Shown in pieces: positions 7,514 through 15,575 of a DNA stretch of 25,052 nt (the first letter of the stretch is position 1; each line of letters starts with the position of its first letter). The translations under genes were made by a program, and so were the position numbers. This stretch comes from a virus: positions 1 to 25,052 of the IMG/VR virus record IMGVR_UViG_3300027963_000317. One strand, written 5' to 3'. Below the pieces are notes generated by a model that saw nothing but the letters and a program-made list of their open reading frames with translations, was not told where the DNA came from and ran no database searches.

Positions 7514-8616
7514 TCTTCGTCCTTTGTAATTCTTTCTAATAATTTATTTGCACTAAAAAAATGTTTAGTCAAATCTTCCGTTTGTTTATACAGTTGTCCC
7601 AATCTTTTTTCATAATTTGCCATTGTGACAACAATATGATGACACAATTCCTGTCTATGTATTAGATAGCTATCCCAATCTTGTGTCCATTCGCTGGGAT
7701 ACTTGAATCCTTCGTAATACATTTCTGTATATGACAACCGATTTGGAACCATAGGAATAACATCTACAATAGCACCCTCGTAGCAACTAATACCCAATGT
7801 TTCTTGCAAGTTGGCTGAAAATACTATTTTTGCTTGACTTAATAAGGTGTGATATTCATGTTTGGTTAATGGTTGATCTTGACAAACTACAAACTCATAT
7901 TGTGGCAAATGCTCTTTTAAGTCACGAAAGATATTAACTTGTTTTTCTGGAGCAATGCGATGCGGAAATAAAATTAAATCACGTTTGGGTAAATTTTTAT
8001 ATGGAATTAATGTATCCACCATATACTCCATGGGCCATCCTGACCTTACAATTTTACCACCATCGTAGCGTTCAGCAAAGTCCTCTTCATACCAAGGATT
8101 TTCTTGAGGATATCCAGCATGAAGTAATTCGTCTATGAATAACTTAACATGGAATTCTGTAGCAAAGTAGTTATGATCAAATGCGTGATAGAAACTTTTT
8201 TCAGCATTTCTGACCCAAGGCTTATTGCCCACAAGCCGACCTAAAAAGTCTTGAGGATCGTAACTGCCAGCATGCCATAAGCCATGTGTAGTTACTGGAA
8301 TACCCAGTAGTTCACTCATGTACTTTAAGTTTATAATGCCTGGATGCCAAGCATCAGTAAAAACAAAGTGGTCGCCAGGATGAACGGATCCACTACAAAA
8401 TAAACGGCCCATCTGCTCAACTTGACTAGCTTTATATATGTTAGTTCCACCAAAATTGAGAAAAGCCCCAGGAGTGGTAGCAGTCGGAATATCCGTAGGT
8501 CCAGAAATAATTTGAACATTGTGTCCTGCCTTTTTAAGTAGATAAGGTAAATGCAATTTCCATTCGCAGGTATAACGAGTGGAAACTGATTCTAGATCAA
8601 TTAAAAAAATCGTCAT
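7510..8616 (-). CDS. GT-B glycosyltransferase (GT4-like)
   Basis: The protein has 368 residues with a two-domain GT-B layout. The N-terminal half has a Rossmann-like start, LIDLESVSTRYTCEW, and HLPYLLKKAGHNVQII. The C-terminal donor-binding domain shows FPHRIAPEKQ (217-226) and an E-rich GT4-type motif ETLGISCYEG (272-281) followed by IVDVIPMVPNRLSYTEMY. The acceptor may be modified DNA, as in T-even phages, or a host or virion surface glycan. The neighbourhood contains deazaguanine and oxygenase genes, which makes a DNA-linked role worth testing but does not prove it. No signal peptide. Start overlaps the upstream stop (ATGA). Confidence 0.78.
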   Translation of the reverse strand: MTIFLIDLESVSTRYTCEWKLHLPYLLKKAGHNVQIISGPTDIPTATTPGAFLNFGGTNIYKASQVEQMGRLFCSGSVHPGDHFVFTDAWHPGIINLKYMSELLGIPVTTHGLWHAGSYDPQDFLGRLVGNKPWVRNAEKSFYHAFDHNYFATEFHVKLFIDELLHAGYPQENPWYEEDFAERYDGGKIVRSGWPMEYMVDTLIPYKNLPKRDLILFPHRIAPEKQVNIFRDLKEHLPQYEFVVCQDQPLTKHEYHTLLSQAKIVFSANLQETLGISCYEGAIVDVIPMVPNRLSYTEMYYEGFKYPSEWTQDWDSYLIHRQELCHHIVVTMANYEKRLGQLYKQTEDLTKHFFSANKLLERITKDEE

Positions 8617-8894
8617 TGCTGATAACGATTATTTCCGCCACGATTAAAGTCTGGCCGATATTCTTTATTTTTAATCGGCTCAGGACGACCTTCACGCTCA
8701 CGTCGTGCCTTGCGTTCTAAGTATTCCTGTTCCTGCTGGAATTTTCGATAGTCAGGACTACGGTATAAGTCCTTGGCATCGAATTTAATTAAGTTAAACC
8801 TACAATAGTCTAACCACTGGTCAAGATCATCAAAAATACGAGTAACCTCAGTCTTCATTTTTAAAGTTTTCTTGACGTATGTAGGCAGTGCCAT
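8613..8894 (-). CDS. Small basic hypothetical protein, 93 aa
   Basis: I choose the ATG at 8894-8892 (MALPTYVKKTLKMK) because AAAGGAAAA lies 5 bases upstream and the start falls just after the QueD-like gene. A start at 8942 would overlap that gene. The C-terminal third is highly charged (QEYLERKARREREGRPEP) and probably a single helix ending in an Arg/Asn-rich tail (GGNNRYQQ). It may bind nucleic acid, but that is only inferred from composition. Confidence 0.65.
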   Translation of the reverse strand: MALPTYVKKTLKMKTEVTRIFDDLDQWLDYCRFNLIKFDAKDLYRSPDYRKFQQEQEYLERKARREREGRPEPIKNKEYRPDFNRGGNNRYQQ

Positions 8895-8916
8895 GTGTTT
8901 TCCTTTTATTAATTGT

Positions 8917-9294
8917 TTAAGGTTTGTATTCAATAATACCATCGGACTCGCCGTCTTCTGATACTACTACTTCATAATATCTTTGACCATAATTAGGTAA
9001 AAGATGATTTTCCAAAATATCAGTAGCAATCATTTCACAACTTTTATGATTTTGATTGCCTGATTTAATGAAATTATGTAGCGCCCATTTGACTAAGAAA
9101 AATTCTAATTCTCGATCAAGATGAGTGACTGAAATTTTTACTTCAACTTTGAACATGTGACGATGTTCGTTTTCTAAAAATTTGATACGGGGATCAATAC
9201 TACCAGCATTGGGGTAATAATGAAACCCTTCAAATTCTGTACGTACTTTAATAAAGGTCATTGTTGAAGGTCTAACGTCTTGTTTAATATTCAT
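8917..9294 (-). CDS. QueD / 6-pyruvoyl-tetrahydropterin synthase-like T-fold protein
   Basis: The protein has 125 residues. FEGFHYYPN (21-29) and EHRHMFKVEV (43-52) reproduce the three zinc-binding histidines of the PTPS/QueD family (H25, H44, H46). SCEMIATDILE (85-95) corresponds to the T/S-x-E helix, and VVVSEDGE (109-116) to the pterin-binding Glu near the C-terminus (E113). The usual catalytic Cys just before the HxH motif is absent; C86 is the only nearby alternative. QueD makes 6-carboxy-tetrahydropterin, the QueE substrate, so its presence in the same chain fits a deazaguanine pathway. No clear Shine-Dalgarno precedes the ATG at 9294; M12 (9261) is a possible later start. Confidence 0.62.
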   Translation of the reverse strand: MNIKQDVRPSTMTFIKVRTEFEGFHYYPNAGSIDPRIKFLENEHRHMFKVEVKISVTHLDRELEFFLVKWALHNFIKSGNQNHKSCEMIATDILENHLLPNYGQRYYEVVVSEDGESDGIIEYKP

Positions 9295-9297
9295 AAT

Positions 9298-9816
9298 TTA
9301 ATTGATGTAATTAAGATTGCCAGATACGCTAATTCGTATGTCTTTTCCAGTATTTTTACTCACAGAATGTTGCATCCAGCCTGGGAACAATATAATTGAC
9401 CCTACTTCGGGGGTTATATGATTTTTAAATTTATCGAAAAACCAAAATGTAAGATCACCTGAACCAGGTGGCACTTGCACATAATACACCCACGCAAATG
9501 GATAATTTCCATGACGATGCAAATTTGTACTCTCCAATGGACGATGTATTTGCCCCCACTGCTCCATGTTTCTAAGTCTCTTATCTTTAACAAAATCATT
9601 AATAGCTGATATTAGTTTATTTGCCTCACTATGTTCTGGGATTTCTAATAAACTATCTTCAATTTTAGTGTCATTGAGATCATTGGTCAACCTGATATCA
9701 ATATTTTTTAAAACTTCTTTAGCTAATTTTTCATTATCAACGCCAAAAGTATTAAATTTACTAATTGTTAGTTCCATCAAAACAAGATCACAATCAAAAT
9801 CTATTTTAATTGTCAT
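9298..9816 (-). CDS. Putative 2OG-Fe(II) oxygenase (TIGR02466-like)
   Basis: The protein has 172 residues. LHRHGNYPFAWVYYVQVP (99-116) gives the proximal iron ligands H100/H102. GSIILFPGWMQHSV (139-152) gives the distal H150, and RISVSGN (161-167) the 2-oxoglutarate-binding Arg. Such phage oxygenases use 2OG and O2 to hydroxylate proteins, nucleotides or small molecules; the substrate here is unknown. Its C-terminal half resembles the protein at 19716-20363, which ends RISVSGN in the same way, so the two are likely paralogues. The start is preceded by AAGGAT. Confidence 0.72.
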   Translation of the reverse strand: MTIKIDFDCDLVLMELTISKFNTFGVDNEKLAKEVLKNIDIRLTNDLNDTKIEDSLLEIPEHSEANKLISAINDFVKDKRLRNMEQWGQIHRPLESTNLHRHGNYPFAWVYYVQVPPGSGDLTFWFFDKFKNHITPEVGSIILFPGWMQHSVSKNTGKDIRISVSGNLNYIN

Positions 9817-10325
9817 ACTGGTGTATCCTTAGTATATTGATCCCAATAAGTATATTTTTCTTTATTCATTAGATTATGCAATTGATGTGTCCACACACCT
9901 GTATTTGTTGCTCCCCAAGTACGATCATCAATTTTCAGCGTGGCATTATAATTGTAGAGTTTGATGTAGGGTACCTTTACACTGATCATTGGAACAAATC
10001 TATCATTTTCACACCAACCATCTTCATGTATTTCCTCAGCATACTTTACATCAAAGTCTAAGGTGACCCAATAATTTTCATTTAAACAACCTGTAATAAG
10101 ATTACCCCAAGTTTTCCAATCATCATAATTTTGAGGATTAAAACTTTGACTGGTACCAAAATATATATGTTTAATTTCAATATCTTTGTTTGCTTGTTGT
10201 AATATTTCCTCCAATGGCGGAGTTCCTACAACAAATAATGTTTTCATACCGTGACAAATAGTATGTTCAACTTCGTATCCTGTAAAGTAAATTATATTTT
10301 GTCTTTGGTTAGTATTTAATGCCAT
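9813..10325 (-). CDS. Conserved phage hypothetical protein, 170 aa
   Basis: The sequence contains KHIYFGTSQSFNPQNYDDWKTWGNLI (near 51-76), YWVTLDFDVKYAEEIHEDGW (near 84-103) and a Trp-rich C-terminal part. I do not recognise a family with a known role. It overlaps the 2OG oxygenase downstream by four bases and has a good GAGGT ribosome site. Composition suggests a soluble alpha/beta protein; there is no signal peptide or membrane segment. Confidence 0.7.
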   Translation of the reverse strand: MALNTNQRQNIIYFTGYEVEHTICHGMKTLFVVGTPPLEEILQQANKDIEIKHIYFGTSQSFNPQNYDDWKTWGNLITGCLNENYWVTLDFDVKYAEEIHEDGWCENDRFVPMISVKVPYIKLYNYNATLKIDDRTWGATNTGVWTHQLHNLMNKEKYTYWDQYTKDTPV

Positions 10326-10334
10326 GTGGGTACC

Positions 10335-10967
10335 TCATTTAAAAAATAATGCTAAATTTAATCTATATTGATGGAAAAAAGTATCGTCATTAATCGCCAT
10401 GTTATGTAAGAATTTCTTACCATCAAACATAACTAGTCTATTATATTTTGCAGGGATAGTTTTGATTATATTATAAAATCGTTTAGATCTCCAAGGGGCT
10501 TGATGCTCATTTATTTTATTTTCATGTAGATATAATCTGTCTTCTGGGGAAACTTCTTCGTATATATTTGTTCCGTCAATTTCAAACTTGTTCATATAAA
10601 TCAAACAATTATAACCAGAATCTCTATGTGGCCACCAATAATTATTTTTGTAATCATTGAAGACTAAATCTTTAAAATATGCTACATTAGAATAAATTTG
10701 ACTTGTTGATAAATCGTTTACCCCGCATATAGACATCAATGTTTTTTGTATTATGCCTATTTGAGGATCATCAATAACATGGCGACCTTCAAAAAAATGA
10801 ACGGTATTAAAAGACGGATGTTCATTACCTTTGTGTATAAATGGTGGTGTTGCTAGAAGATATTCTAATATAGAATCAGGATTTTTGAAAAAATTATCTA
10901 TTGTATAGATATTTGATCCATCTATAGTTTCAATATCTATTTTTTCAATATTATTAAACTCAAACAA
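10335..10967 (-). CDS. 2OG-Fe(II) oxygenase-like protein (DUF6445-like), TTG start
   Basis: The protein has 210 residues. WWPHRDSGYNCLIYMN (111-126) supplies an HxD pair (H114, D116), KFLHNM the distal His (H188) and YRLNLALFF the Arg (R202), the order of a 2OG-Fe(II) oxygenase. The start codon is TTG at 10967-10965, supported by AAGGAA seven bases upstream; no suitable ATG lies near. The substrate is unknown. It differs from the other two oxygenase types in this window, so it is not a recent duplicate. Confidence 0.68.
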   Translation of the reverse strand: MFEFNNIEKIDIETIDGSNIYTIDNFFKNPDSILEYLLATPPFIHKGNEHPSFNTVHFFEGRHVIDDPQIGIIQKTLMSICGVNDLSTSQIYSNVAYFKDLVFNDYKNNYWWPHRDSGYNCLIYMNKFEIDGTNIYEEVSPEDRLYLHENKINEHQAPWRSKRFYNIIKTIPAKYNRLVMFDGKKFLHNMAINDDTFFHQYRLNLALFFK

Positions 10968-10985
10968 TATAATTTCCTTGAAAGT

Positions 10986-11885
10986 TTATCGCCAATTGAT
11001 AAACCCTCTACTATAGCCATTTGGACGATCCAAACCATCCGCAAATGCCTGTTGCCATTCTGTATTACGATTATACGCTCGAGTCCAAAATTTGTCAACA
11101 TCAATATGTTTATTTTCAATCATCCAAACAGCATCAATCATACATTGATGAAAATTTGGATTCCGGGGGCTAGGGCGAATCGTAGTACAGGATTTCCATA
11201 ATTGCTGTTGTGCTTCATCTCGATTCACTGCTTTACCAACACCATCAATGATCAATGCGTTATTATTTAGGCCAATATCTATACCTAAACTGTATTTTCC
11301 ACTAAGGTCAATAATTATGTCATAAGTTTTTTCAGTTTTTGATAATAACCGATCACCCCAAATATTTTGATTATTTGATCCTAGTATATCAATATTTTCA
11401 TCTTTTGAAAATAGTGCCAAATAGTTGTAGGCAACCCATGATAAAAATCCACTACCAATAATCAAAACTTCTCCGTATTTGGCAATATTTTTAATTTTAT
11501 AAAAATCGTGCTGTATTAGATTAATTGCACAGGCTACAGGTTCTATGATATATCTGGGATGAGCTTCTGGTACTAACACAAATTCATCTTTTTGAACATT
11601 ATAATAGTCTGCGTAGGCAGGTTCACCGCGAGTGGCTACAAAATCACCAATTTTTATATAGTCTTCTATTTTTTCACCAATTTCAACAACTTCTCCTAAT
11701 CCTTCGTGACCCTGCATCTCTAATGGCAACGGGCCAAAGGTACCTTGCATCATATCAATATCACTACGGCAAACTCCAGTCATAACATTTCTTACACGTA
11801 TTTGATCTTCTCCGCAAGGGGGAACTTCATAGGAAACTTCTTCAAAATAACCTTGACCTGTAGTTTGTAAGCATCTCACTTTCAT
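10986..11885 (-). CDS. Zinc-type alcohol dehydrogenase (MDR superfamily)
   Basis: The protein has 299 residues, shorter than the usual 340-380. The N-terminal catalytic domain keeps GVCRSDIDMMQG (C39) and GHEGLGEVVEIG (H60, E61) as catalytic zinc ligands, plus EPVACA (115-120). The four-cysteine structural zinc loop is missing. A nucleotide-binding motif is seen in VLIIGSGFLSWVA. The shortened length comes mainly from a reduced cofactor domain. MDR enzymes oxidise or reduce alcohols, often sugars or polyols. It overlaps the Gfo/Idh/MocA-type gene by an ATGA, so the two products probably act on the same substrate. Confidence 0.82.
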   Translation of the reverse strand: MKVRCLQTTGQGYFEEVSYEVPPCGEDQIRVRNVMTGVCRSDIDMMQGTFGPLPLEMQGHEGLGEVVEIGEKIEDYIKIGDFVATRGEPAYADYYNVQKDEFVLVPEAHPRYIIEPVACAINLIQHDFYKIKNIAKYGEVLIIGSGFLSWVAYNYLALFSKDENIDILGSNNQNIWGDRLLSKTEKTYDIIIDLSGKYSLGIDIGLNNNALIIDGVGKAVNRDEAQQQLWKSCTTIRPSPRNPNFHQCMIDAVWMIENKHIDVDKFWTRAYNRNTEWQQAFADGLDRPNGYSRGFINWR

Positions 11886-12763
11886 AAATTTTCAATACTT
11901 TTATGTATCCATAAATCTATTTCTAATTGATTTTGCCAAAATTCTTGATTGTCTTCGTTTGTAATAGCATCAACAATCATATTATGATATGCTTCTTCTG
12001 GGCACCAACCTAATTCAAATTTTTCTATGCTATTATCTTCCATGATAAATTTAATAGAGCTATCGTCTTCTTTCATAGTACGCCAGTCTGCTAGTAAAGT
12101 CCATTTGTTACCAAATAATATATGACACCGATCATCTACATTGTAAGTGCCTGCTGGATTTACTGTGCCGTATTCGGTACTTTCAATACTTTCTAGATTC
12201 CAGCAAGTCAATGCCATTTTTCCGGTTACTTGTGCTTGTTTCCATTTAGGATTCATGGCAACAAACAAACTTAACAAATGTGGCATTAAATCTCTACTAA
12301 CACCACCAAATGCTTTTTCTCTAGTAGTAAACCAACTACCTGGATTTGGAATACAATTTTTACGTAACCAATGAATATGTACCTGTTTTGAATGAGTTGC
12401 TTGATAAAGTAAATCAGCAATATTACTGCGCCACATATTATTCTTAACCATCATAAATCTAGTATTGGGAAAAGACTTAATTAAACTTTCCCATATATTA
12501 CTACTGGCTACACCTGGTTTTTCAATAAAAACAATTTTACTATATTTGGCCACTTTGGCAGCTAATTCAAAATGCGTGAAATTGGGAGTACAAATATGCA
12601 CAGTATCAAACAAACGGCACTCTTTGATAGCATCATCTACAGCTAAGAAATCTGCTTTTTTATTAGGATCAGAGTCAACGGTAATTACACCGTGACCAAG
12701 AGTGTCTAATATTGTGGCATATAAATTGCCGATACCCATTCCAATAATTAAACTTGTTTTCAT
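11882..12763 (-). CDS. Gfo/Idh/MocA-family NAD(P)-dependent oxidoreductase
   Basis: I choose the ATG at 12763-12761 because it puts the Rossmann strand MKTSLIIGMGIGNLY at the N-terminus, as in this family, and lies one base after the HAD stop. This gives 293 residues. Other features are CTPNFTH (58-64) and the family signature EKP (81-83). These enzymes oxidise or reduce sugar, inositol or nucleotide-sugar substrates. Pairing with an MDR dehydrogenase suggests a two-step sugar or polyol conversion. The substrate cannot be named. A link to a DNA-base decoration or a surface glycan is possible. Confidence 0.82.
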   Translation of the reverse strand: MKTSLIIGMGIGNLYATILDTLGHGVITVDSDPNKKADFLAVDDAIKECRLFDTVHICTPNFTHFELAAKVAKYSKIVFIEKPGVASSNIWESLIKSFPNTRFMMVKNNMWRSNIADLLYQATHSKQVHIHWLRKNCIPNPGSWFTTREKAFGGVSRDLMPHLLSLFVAMNPKWKQAQVTGKMALTCWNLESIESTEYGTVNPAGTYNVDDRCHILFGNKWTLLADWRTMKEDDSSIKFIMEDNSIEKFELGWCPEEAYHNMIVDAITNEDNQEFWQNQLEIDLWIHKSIENL

Positions 12764-12764
12764 A

Positions 12765-13184
12765 TTAAGAGATTTTAAAGTTTGCCAAACTGTGCATAAC
12801 CCATGTGTCATAATGTATTACAACAAGTTTGTGATTGTGTTTAACACAAAGATCAACCATTTCTGAAGAAATAACTGGATCACTTTCAACGTAAATTTCG
12901 TAATCTTGTTCTACGCACATTCTAAATTTAAATTCAGCTGGGGTTTCATCTAACGATGGCCGCATGTACAAATTAATTGGCATACGTTGTAGTTGTTGCA
13001 ACCATTTAATTGTAACATCACGATGTATCTCTAGTCTAGCAGTTACTATGTCAAACGGCAATAATGGGTTAATCAAAGGTTTGGTATATAGGGTTTGATT
13101 AAAAAATTCCTCATCTGTAAGATTAGGAATTACATTATAATCAGGGATTAATACACCATCTAAGTCAAAAGCAATTTTATTCAT
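12765..13184 (-). CDS. HAD-superfamily phosphatase-like protein
   Basis: The protein has 139 residues, a small cap-less HAD. Motif I is DLDGVL (8-13), with both aspartates present. A motif II threonine may be in FDIVTARLEIHR, and a motif IV acidic pair is in IYVESDPV. Such enzymes commonly dephosphorylate nucleotides or sugar phosphates. It overlaps the phosphoribosyltransferase gene by eight bases. A nucleotidase acting beside a phosphoribosyltransferase would fit base salvage or removal of a phosphate from a base precursor; this is inference. Confidence 0.78.
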   Translation of the reverse strand: MNKIAFDLDGVLIPDYNVIPNLTDEEFFNQTLYTKPLINPLLPFDIVTARLEIHRDVTIKWLQQLQRMPINLYMRPSLDETPAEFKFRMCVEQDYEIYVESDPVISSEMVDLCVKHNHKLVVIHYDTWVMHSLANFKIS

Positions 13185-13653
13185 CTCTATACCTCACTCC
13201 ATAATCTTGGCTAATTTTTTTACTTCCCCATATTGGCTCTTCAGCAAAGTATGGCAGTCTAACACCTTGTATAATTTCGTTACGAATATCTATGGGAGTA
13301 TGCCAATCACTAAACAATACTGCCCAACGCCATTCAGTAGTGGGGTAATATCTTTCCATGAACAGTTTGGTATCGTTGTATGTGCTGCCTGACAGAATAT
13401 TGTCGTCCACAAACACCAAACGTTCAGGATCACTGCTGGTGATTAATTCTCCACGTTCTGACCAATATGCACCTAAGGGCAGTTTCAACATCTGTGACAC
13501 CCACATACCATAACTGAATCCGCTTCTTGCAACAGCAACAATTTCATTGGGGGCAAATTGTGCTATCTGTAACAGCATGGTATCAAAATAGAATTCTCCC
13601 TCGTCAGCTGTCATGCGTCTGGGCTGTTCGGGAAAGTCGGTAAATTTATTCAT
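13177..13653 (-). CDS. Phosphoribosyltransferase-like protein
   Basis: The protein has 158 residues. The type I PRTase signature is clear: IVAVARSGFSYGMWVSQML (38-56) for the PP-binding loop region and LVFVDDNILSGSTY (79-92) for the PRPP-binding motif, with acidic D83-D84. These enzymes join a base with PRPP, or regulate purine synthesis. The base cannot be predicted. It overlaps the DpdA-like gene by eight bases, so it is probably co-translated with it and may handle a deazaguanine base or the guanine released by transglycosylation. Confidence 0.78.
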   Translation of the reverse strand: MNKFTDFPEQPRRMTADEGEFYFDTMLLQIAQFAPNEIVAVARSGFSYGMWVSQMLKLPLGAYWSERGELITSSDPERLVFVDDNILSGSTYNDTKLFMERYYPTTEWRWAVLFSDWHTPIDIRNEIIQGVRLPYFAEEPIWGSKKISQDYGVRYRDE

Positions 13654-15211
13654 TGATACTATTTTCCAAATCTATGAGTTTATCTTCATCTAAAATTGGC
13701 ATTGCTGAAACTTCTGATACACTTTTGTCTAAGACCATTTCTTCAGTATCAAATAAATTAAAGAATGTATTTTTTGCCATTCCATCTCGACTACGTGTGC
13801 CTTCAAGAGCCCTTAGGAATGTAATTCCATCCTCAATCATTTCAAATGCTGATTTTTTATCTTTGGTGTTAAACAGGTCTTCAATAAAGTTAGCAAAATA
13901 TAGTATATTGCGTGGAACCCAGTCACTGTATTGATCAAAACTGCTGTCATTAGCTTTGACAGCTCTCCAAGTGCGCCAGTTAATCTTACCTTGAGTTTTA
14001 GCAATTTCAATGTCCATTAGTTGGTTAGCACGTTGTACGCTGGTAATGTGACTGTTGACATTATGTGCCATCATCAATGCATAGCTAAAACTATCCCAAC
14101 TAGTCTTACCTTCCTTGCCAATTTTATTTAACATGCCTGGTTTATACCAGCAAAGATCGCCCATTGTTATTCTGCTGGCAATTTCACTGTCCCATGGGAA
14201 TGGGATTTTAGATTCTGCAAGTGCTTTGTTGTCTGGGGCTTTTTCCATAATAGTGCTCCACCGTTTGATCGAATGTTGTGGATTTGTGTAGACAAGTCCG
14301 TGTGCTGTGGCAATAAACGGTGAGGCGCAGTCAAAAGATATGGTAATTTCTTCATTGATGTGTTTCCTTATTTGTCTTTGAATCAGTGTTAAAAAACAAG
14401 CCCAGTCTAATTGGGCTGTGCCCAAAAAGTGCATCCAATTTTTGCCTTTTAGCATACCATCATCTCGCATGGTCATTAGACGTTTAAGTGTGACATCCAT
14501 CATGCTCATGTTGGCACCTCCCATGGCCCAACCTTCTGCGGCCTTGTCTCCCCATACTGCAGGATCACTGAATTCCTTGACTCCGTTATACCATTGTTCA
14601 GCTCGTTCCCAATCACTACCCTGTAGTACATTTAGGAATTTAGTTTGACCCAGTCTATTCTTTAAAAAATATTCATTATTGAATTTAGTTTTTTCCAAAC
14701 AGTCTTCGAAAGTCTTTAATCCAGTTTTTTCAGTATGATTGTGATCACACGCCCATGTGGGAACGTCCAACATCATGCTCCAATCAGCAGTGCATTCTAA
14801 CCATTCTAAAATGCTTTGCCTAGTCTTGTTAGCGTTTTTACCTTCAAAATCCAACCAATCAAATTTTAGTACACCTTTACCAATTTGGAATCCGCCAGAA
14901 TCACCTAAGATCAATGTTTTACTTCTGTCTCGATCTTGTATCATGCTTTCTTGTGTCAAACTCTTGTTCAAATCAAGTTGTGCATGACCTGCAGAATACA
15001 GACCATATTTGTAGGTAAAATAGCCTTGTTCTTCATTGAGAAAATTCATGCCTTCAATGCCACGATCAAAACCTTTGGGGATTCTGTTGTCTTCAATAAA
15101 TTTACCTAACCGTTGTTTGGCAACATATGTTTGGTAAAATGTACTGATAGCTGGCAAATAAACTGCCATGCCATCCTGTAAAGGTGATAAATTAACTGGT
15201 GGTTTCTTCAT
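13646..15211 (-). CDS. dpdA: DpdA-like TGT-family DNA guanine transglycosylase
   Basis: The protein has 521 residues. It shows the TGT fold signatures in order: DSGGFQ (104-109), MLDVPTW (147-153), VLQG (195-198), WAMGG (228-232) and ISFDCASPFIATAHG (291-305). The Asp in DSGGFQ and D294 correspond to the two TGT catalytic aspartates, so activity is plausible. The C-terminal CxCx2C zinc site of tRNA TGTs is not visible, and the C-terminal 200 residues differ from tRNA enzymes. DpdA proteins use this fold to exchange guanine in DNA for a 7-deazaguanine base. With QueE and a QueD-like protein in the same window, a DNA role is more likely than tRNA. It overlaps the upstream gene by 20 bases. Confidence 0.83.
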   Translation of the reverse strand: MKKPPVNLSPLQDGMAVYLPAISTFYQTYVAKQRLGKFIEDNRIPKGFDRGIEGMNFLNEEQGYFTYKYGLYSAGHAQLDLNKSLTQESMIQDRDRSKTLILGDSGGFQIGKGVLKFDWLDFEGKNANKTRQSILEWLECTADWSMMLDVPTWACDHNHTEKTGLKTFEDCLEKTKFNNEYFLKNRLGQTKFLNVLQGSDWERAEQWYNGVKEFSDPAVWGDKAAEGWAMGGANMSMMDVTLKRLMTMRDDGMLKGKNWMHFLGTAQLDWACFLTLIQRQIRKHINEEITISFDCASPFIATAHGLVYTNPQHSIKRWSTIMEKAPDNKALAESKIPFPWDSEIASRITMGDLCWYKPGMLNKIGKEGKTSWDSFSYALMMAHNVNSHITSVQRANQLMDIEIAKTQGKINWRTWRAVKANDSSFDQYSDWVPRNILYFANFIEDLFNTKDKKSAFEMIEDGITFLRALEGTRSRDGMAKNTFFNLFDTEEMVLDKSVSEVSAMPILDEDKLIDLENSINE

Positions 15212-15575
15212 GTGTCAATATCTCTGTTATTTTTAACTGTTCTTCTGCTTGAGCAAGTTCTTGTTTAATACGATTTATATTTTGTCTAGCAAGTTTAACA
15301 GCAGGGTTATCATTGGGTAATGATGCTAGAACTTCTTCTTCACGTTTCTTTTTCCTTGCCCAGTCTAACAACATTATTGTTTCAGTATCAAGTTCAACAG
15401 TGGCATAACTTGTACCAATCATTTGCCAGCCACTGCCAGTAAACACTTCCATTTCTGTGCCGTTGATACGGAGCATACCCGTTACCGGGTTGCTGGTATT
15501 AGGACCAACATAAGGCAAACTAGTGTTACCACCGTTTACAGCAATGCCCCGACCGCCCGTTAACCCTTTTATCAT
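15192..15575 (-). CDS. Conserved phage protein, possible structural role
   Basis: The protein has 127 residues. The N-terminal half is glycine-rich and beta-like (MIKGLTGGRGIAVNGG, then GMLRINGTEMEVFTGSGWQMI), a style common in phage tail or fibre-associated proteins. The C-terminal half is a long charged helix or coiled coil (DWARKKKREEEVL, INRIKQELAQAEEQLKI). I recall similar proteins in marine phage genomes without assigned function. It overlaps the clamp gene's stop by four bases. The structural role is a guess from composition. Confidence 0.68.
   Translation of the reverse strand: MIKGLTGGRGIAVNGGNTSLPYVGPNTSNPVTGMLRINGTEMEVFTGSGWQMIGTSYATVELDTETIMLLDWARKKKREEEVLASLPNDNPAVKLARQNINRIKQELAQAEEQLKITEILTHEETTS

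Noticed and set aside
11882-12811. Longer start of the Gfo/Idh/MocA gene at 12811
   Set aside because: It would overlap the HAD gene by 47 bases and place 16 extra residues before the Rossmann strand; the ATG at 12763 fits the family.
13653-13934. Plus-strand open frame of 93 codons opposite the DpdA-like gene
   Set aside because: Ser/Leu-rich shadow of a well-supported gene with no promoter or ribosome site.
13646-15211. Reading the TGT-like gene as a tRNA-guanine transglycosylase for host tRNA
   Set aside because: The C-terminal zinc-binding Cys pattern of tRNA enzymes is not seen, length and C-terminus differ, and the gene context is phage Que genes. Not fully excluded.
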